Below are positions 31,993 to 35,156 of a stretch of 35,156 nucleotides of DNA, piece by piece. How positions within the stretch are numbered: position 1 is the first letter of the stretch; every line of letters starts with the position of its first letter. The translations under genes were made by a program, and so were the position numbers. The notes below the pieces were generated by a model. It was not told the origin of the DNA. It made no database searches and saw nothing but the letters and a program-made list of their open reading frames with translations. The stretch lies in NCBI GenBank assembly GCA_900544385.1, contig UQVD01000008.1:1-35156 (forward strand), in the 5' to 3' direction. This DNA comes from an uncultured Collinsella sp. Lineage in GTDB: Bacteria > Actinomycetota > Coriobacteriia > Coriobacteriales > Coriobacteriaceae.

Positions 31993-33381
31993 CTACTTGT
32001 GGAGCGCAGCCAGGGCGGGATCGACCGGCGCGGAAGCCTCCAGGTCGGAGACCTTCACAATGCCGTTCTCATCGGAGAAGGCACGGTAAATGGTCCGAAT
32101 CGCCAGGTCGAAGTCCTTCTCCTCGACACCGATAATGATGTTGATCTCGTCGCAGCTCTGCGAAATCATACGCACGCTCACGCCGGCCTGGCCAAGCATA
32201 CCAAACAGATGGCCCGAGATACCTGCGCGGCCGCGCAGGTTACGGCCGACGGTAGCGATGAGCGCCAGGCCCTCGACAACCTCGATCTCGAGCGGCTCGA
32301 CCTCCTGCTGAATGTCGCTCACAAGCGAGTACAGCGAATCGTGAACGTCCTGCTCCTGCACCACGGCGCCAAAGCGGTCGACACCGGTGGGCATGTGCTC
32401 AACGGAAACGTCATAGCGCTCGAAGACCGAAAGCGCGCGGCGCATAAAGCCGACACGGGGCTTGGTGCGGTCGCGGGCCACATTGATGGCGACAAAGCCG
32501 CGTTTGCCGGTCACGCCGGTAATGATGGGCTCCGCCTCGCCCTCGTCAGCCGTCTCGCTAATGATGGTGCCGGGGTCCTGCGGCGCATTGGTGTTCTTGA
32601 TGACCAGCGGAATGCCTGCCTCGCGCACGGGGAACACGGCCTCCTCGTGCAGGACGCTTGCGCCCATGTACGAAAGCTCGCGCAGCTCCTCGTAGGTAAC
32701 GCGCGCAATGGGCTGAGCCTCGGGAACAATACGCGGATCGGCAGAATAGAAGCCCGAAACGTCGGTCCAGTTCTCGTACAGATCGGCGCCAAGGCACTTG
32801 GCCAGAATCGAGCCCGAAATATCGCCACCGCCTCGATCGAGCAGCTTGATCTGGCCCTCACGCGTCGCGCCGTAGAAACCGGGCATAACAAAGCCACCCT
32901 GCTGGCCGTACTCCTGCACCAGCTCGGAGGTGCGGTTCATGCTGAGCGTACCATCGTGATGGAACGCCACAACCGTCGCGGCGTCCAGGAACGGCAGGCC
33001 CAGATACTCGGACATCAGGCGAGCGGTGAAGTACTCGCCGCGGCTCACAAGCTCCTCGGTGGAGTAGCCGCCCGAGCGGGCGCGCTCGGCAAAGGCTGCG
33101 AACTCCTCGCGGATGGGATAGGTGAGCTCCAGCTCGTCAGCGATATCAAAATAGCGCTGACCGATGTCCTCGAGCAGCTCCTCGCACGACACGTGATACT
33201 TAACGTGCGCGTTAACCAGGTAGAGCAGGTCGGTCACCTTGGTGTCGCCCTTAAAGCGGCGACCGCAGGCGGAAACCACCACAAAACGGCGGGCAGGGTC
33301 GGCATCGACGATGGCCTTGATCTTCTTGAAGTGTTCGGCGTCGGCGACCGACGAGCCGCCAAACTTGGCAATTTTTATCAT
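31993..33381 (-). CDS. lysC: Aspartate kinase (monofunctional, two ACT domains)
   Basis: 462 residues. The N-terminal kinase motif is KFGGSS (6-11), with VVVSACG and RGGGDISGS downstream. Two ACT domains occupy the C-terminal part (GFVAINVARDRTKPRVGFM and LALIATVGRNLRGRAGISG), so feedback inhibition by lysine and/or threonine is expected. It phosphorylates aspartate, the first step of the pathway completed by asd and thrC beside it. No internal alpha/beta overlapping gene start is assigned. It is divergent from thrC with 103 bp between starts. AAAGGT lies upstream of the ATG. Confidence 0.96.
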   Translation of the reverse strand: MIKIAKFGGSSVADAEHFKKIKAIVDADPARRFVVVSACGRRFKGDTKVTDLLYLVNAHVKYHVSCEELLEDIGQRYFDIADELELTYPIREEFAAFAERARSGGYSTEELVSRGEYFTARLMSEYLGLPFLDAATVVAFHHDGTLSMNRTSELVQEYGQQGGFVMPGFYGATREGQIKLLDRGGGDISGSILAKCLGADLYENWTDVSGFYSADPRIVPEAQPIARVTYEELRELSYMGASVLHEEAVFPVREAGIPLVIKNTNAPQDPGTIISETADEGEAEPIITGVTGKRGFVAINVARDRTKPRVGFMRRALSVFERYDVSVEHMPTGVDRFGAVVQEQDVHDSLYSLVSDIQQEVEPLEIEVVEGLALIATVGRNLRGRAGISGHLFGMLGQAGVSVRMISQSCDEINIIIGVEEKDFDLAIRTIYRAFSDENGIVKVSDLEASAPVDPALAALHK

Positions 33382-33433
33382 GGCGTGGAGGTTACCTTTC
33401 TAAAAGCCTCTGCAAACCTGTTTTGCGCGCTCT

Positions 33434-33468
33434 GATACCATGGTTTCACCGATTGGGACCAAGGTATC
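33434..33468 (+). promoter_or_regulatory. Leader hairpin directly before the thrC ribosome site
   Basis: GATACCATGGTTTC pairs with GGGACCAAGGTATC: 13 pairs (two G-T) with one A-A mismatch and a 7-nt loop. It ends one base before the GAGGAG site at 33470-33475. It could be an operator in DNA or a structure that affects translation in RNA. Confidence 0.45.
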
Positions 33469-33484
33469 CGAGGAGCACTGTTAT

Positions 33485-35002
33485 ATGGGAACTTATCATA
33501 GTACACGAGGAAGCACTTTATCATGCTCAAGTAAGGTGGCAATCCGTACCGGCATCGCTCCCGACGGGGGTTTGTTTGTCTCGGACGAGCTTGGCACCCA
33601 GCAGGTCGATATCAGCTCGCTTGCTGATAAATCGTACTTTGAAATCGCTCAAAATGTGTTGGGAATGTTACTGAACGATTACACGGACGAAGAAATTTCG
33701 GCGTGTGTCGACGAGGCATACCGCGGCACGTTCGCGAGTGAAGAGGTCACGCCTCTCGTCAAGCTCGACGCAGCACCGGGCACCGACGCCCCTCAGACCT
33801 ATGTGATGGAGCTCTTTGGCGGCCCCACGAGCGCCTTCAAGGACGTCGCCCTGCAGATGCTCCCCCGCCTCATGGCCCGCACCTCCGCCCAGGACGGCGG
33901 CGCCGAGCGCATCATGATCGTCACCGCCACGTCGGGCGACACGGGCAAGGCAGCACTCGCCGGCTTTGCCGACGCCCCGGGCACGGGCATCACCGTCTTT
34001 TATCCCGAGGGCAAAGTCAGCCGCGTACAGAATCTGCAGATGTCCACTCAGGAGGGCGATAACGTCGCCGTCTGCGGCATCCGCGGCAACTTTGACGACG
34101 CCCAGAGCGCCGTCAAGCGCATCTTTGCCGATAAGGAGCTTGCCGAGCGTCTGGAGGCCGCAGGCACGGTGCTTTCGAGTGCCAACTCCATCAACGTCGG
34201 CCGTCTGGTACCGCAGGTCGTCTACTACTTTGCCGCCTATGCGCAGCTGTTGCGCGCCGGCGCCATCAAGGCTGGCGATGCCGTGGAGTTCTGCGTACCG
34301 ACCGGCAACTTTGGCGATATCCTGGCCGGTTACTATGCCAAGCGCATGGGTCTGCCCGTCGCCAAGCTCATCGTCGCGAGCGACAAGAACAACGTGCTGG
34401 CTGACTTCCTGAGCACCGGCGTCTACGACCGCAACCGCCCGTTCTTCACGACCATCTCGCCTTCGATGGACATCCTCATCAGCTCTAACCTGGAGCGCAT
34501 GCTCTACTTCCTGTCCGATGGCGACTGTGAGCTCGTTGCCGGCCTTATGGAGCAGCTGGCGCGGACTGGTCGCTACGAAGTTCCCGCCGACCTGCTGGCA
34601 AAGATTCAGAGCGTCTTTGGCTGCGGTTGGGCCAGCGAGGACGAGGTACGCACTGCCATCAAGAGCTGCTGGGACGCGAACGGCTACGTGATCGACCCGC
34701 ACACCGCCTGCGGCTATCACGTCTTTGAGCAGGTCGCTCCCGCCGAGGGCGCCAAGGCCCGCGTGCTGCTTTCGACCGCCAGCCCCTACAAGTTCCCGCG
34801 CGCCTGCTGCGGCGCCCTGGGCCTCGACGTTCCCGAGGACGACTTTGAGGCCATGCGCGTGCTCGAGCAGGCAACCAACACGGTTGCCCCGGTCCAGCTC
34901 GCCGAGCTCGAGTCCAAGCCCGTCCGCTTCGAAGATGTCTGTGACGTCGATGAGATGGCGAGCTACGTCGAGTCTGCAGCAAAACGAATGAGCACCAACT
35001 AG
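33485..35002 (+). CDS. thrC: Threonine synthase
   Basis: 505 residues, the long fold-type-II form. It begins MGTYHSTRGSTLSCSSK, and GIAPDGGLFV (23-32) is the family N-terminal signature. The pyridoxal-phosphate Lys is Lys119 in GPTSAFKDVALQ, and TATSGDTGKAAL and PTGNFGDILAGYYAKRMG are cofactor-site blocks. It converts O-phosphohomoserine to threonine. The open frame begins at 33440, but the ATG at 33485 has GAGGAG nine bases upstream and gives the canonical N-terminus. It is divergent from lysC, so the two may share control. A terminator follows. Confidence 0.96.
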   Translation: MGTYHSTRGSTLSCSSKVAIRTGIAPDGGLFVSDELGTQQVDISSLADKSYFEIAQNVLGMLLNDYTDEEISACVDEAYRGTFASEEVTPLVKLDAAPGTDAPQTYVMELFGGPTSAFKDVALQMLPRLMARTSAQDGGAERIMIVTATSGDTGKAALAGFADAPGTGITVFYPEGKVSRVQNLQMSTQEGDNVAVCGIRGNFDDAQSAVKRIFADKELAERLEAAGTVLSSANSINVGRLVPQVVYYFAAYAQLLRAGAIKAGDAVEFCVPTGNFGDILAGYYAKRMGLPVAKLIVASDKNNVLADFLSTGVYDRNRPFFTTISPSMDILISSNLERMLYFLSDGDCELVAGLMEQLARTGRYEVPADLLAKIQSVFGCGWASEDEVRTAIKSCWDANGYVIDPHTACGYHVFEQVAPAEGAKARVLLSTASPYKFPRACCGALGLDVPEDDFEAMRVLEQATNTVAPVQLAELESKPVRFEDVCDVDEMASYVESAAKRMSTN

Positions 35003-35014
35003 ATCCCTTATTAA

Positions 35015-35034
35015 GCGCCGGCGAAAGCCGGCGC
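35015..35034 (+). terminator. Terminator after thrC
   Basis: A perfect 8-bp stem GCGCCGGC/GCCGGCGC closes on a GAAA tetraloop, followed by ACCTTCTT. Confidence 0.8.
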
Positions 35035-35116
35035 ACCTTCTTCCATCAGATAACCCCCGGGATAATGACGAACGCGCACAGCGTGCCTGGCTGTTTAGTT
35101 CGTCGCGAGTTCCGCA

Positions 35117-35153
35117 CGCAAAGGAAAGCACTTAATGTGCTTTCCGTCTTGCG
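35117..35153. terminator. Hairpin at the contig end
   Basis: GGAAAGCAC (35123-35131) pairs with GTGCTTTCC (35137-35145), extended by CGCAA and TTGCG outside. It probably ends a reverse gene that lies beyond the window. Nothing else is seen in 35035-35156. Confidence 0.55.
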
Positions 35154-35156
35154 CAG

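Noticed and set aside
31999..33435. 478-residue forward frame opposite lysC
   Set aside because: Antisense shadow typical of GC-rich genes; lysC is unmistakable on the other strand.

Overview
The window looks like one assembled contig from a high-GC gut actinobacterium of the class Coriobacteriia, most like Collinsella. That is an inference from gene content, GC-rich codon use and the dense palindromic intergenic repeats; no marker gene here proves it. The first 47 bases are not genomic: they are Illumina Nextera adapter plus index.

Layout. 48-2215: start of an unidentified reverse gene, then a divergent Dxs-like transketolase. 2216-2560: a gene-free stretch with three palindromic repeat units. 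2557-7009: a glutamate-type amino-acid ABC transporter (lipoprotein, two permeases, ATPase) followed by a class I glutamine amidotransferase-like gamma-glutamyl hydrolase. 7057-9318 (reverse): a degenerate-GGDEF/receiver/HD-GYP cyclic-di-GMP protein with a separate HPt protein. 9530-18452: housekeeping and accessory enzymes (alpha/beta hydrolase, radical SAM protein, SEC-C methionine aminopeptidase, 2-hydroxyacid dehydrogenase, M18 aminopeptidase, anchored Ntn hydrolase, phosphofructokinase, small conserved protein). 18569-22041 (reverse): a MacB/FtsX-type ABC exporter. 22243-29373: a type II-C CRISPR-Cas locus. 29519-35002: ogt, then lysC-asd (reverse) and the divergent thrC, which cover three steps of the aspartate-family pathway.

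The CRISPR locus is the most interesting part. Its order is cas9 - array (27 repeats, 26 spacers) - tracrRNA - cas1 - cas2, so the array splits the effector gene from the adaptation genes. The tracrRNA is not annotated by any ORF, but it can be read directly on the reverse strand at about 27927-27809: a 34-35 nt anti-repeat, a nexus hairpin, and a final hairpin with a UUCG tetraloop followed by six U. The tracrRNA fixes the crRNA as plus-strand. Repeat decay (a relic repeat at 25711-25745, a 3-substitution repeat at 25776, a 1-nt deletion in the fourth repeat) lies at the cas9 side, which is the 5' end of the precursor, so the array seems to grow at its 3' end. A perfect LexA-type palindrome sits upstream of a truncated GyrI-like remnant just before cas9, raising the possibility of SOS-linked transcription into cas9.

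The window also carries several families of small palindromic elements: an AACCTGCC/GGCAGGTT element (four copies plus one doubtful), a 20-bp-arm palindrome (two copies), a 25-bp terminal-inverted-repeat element, and very long hairpins at 17577-17673 and 30653-30774.
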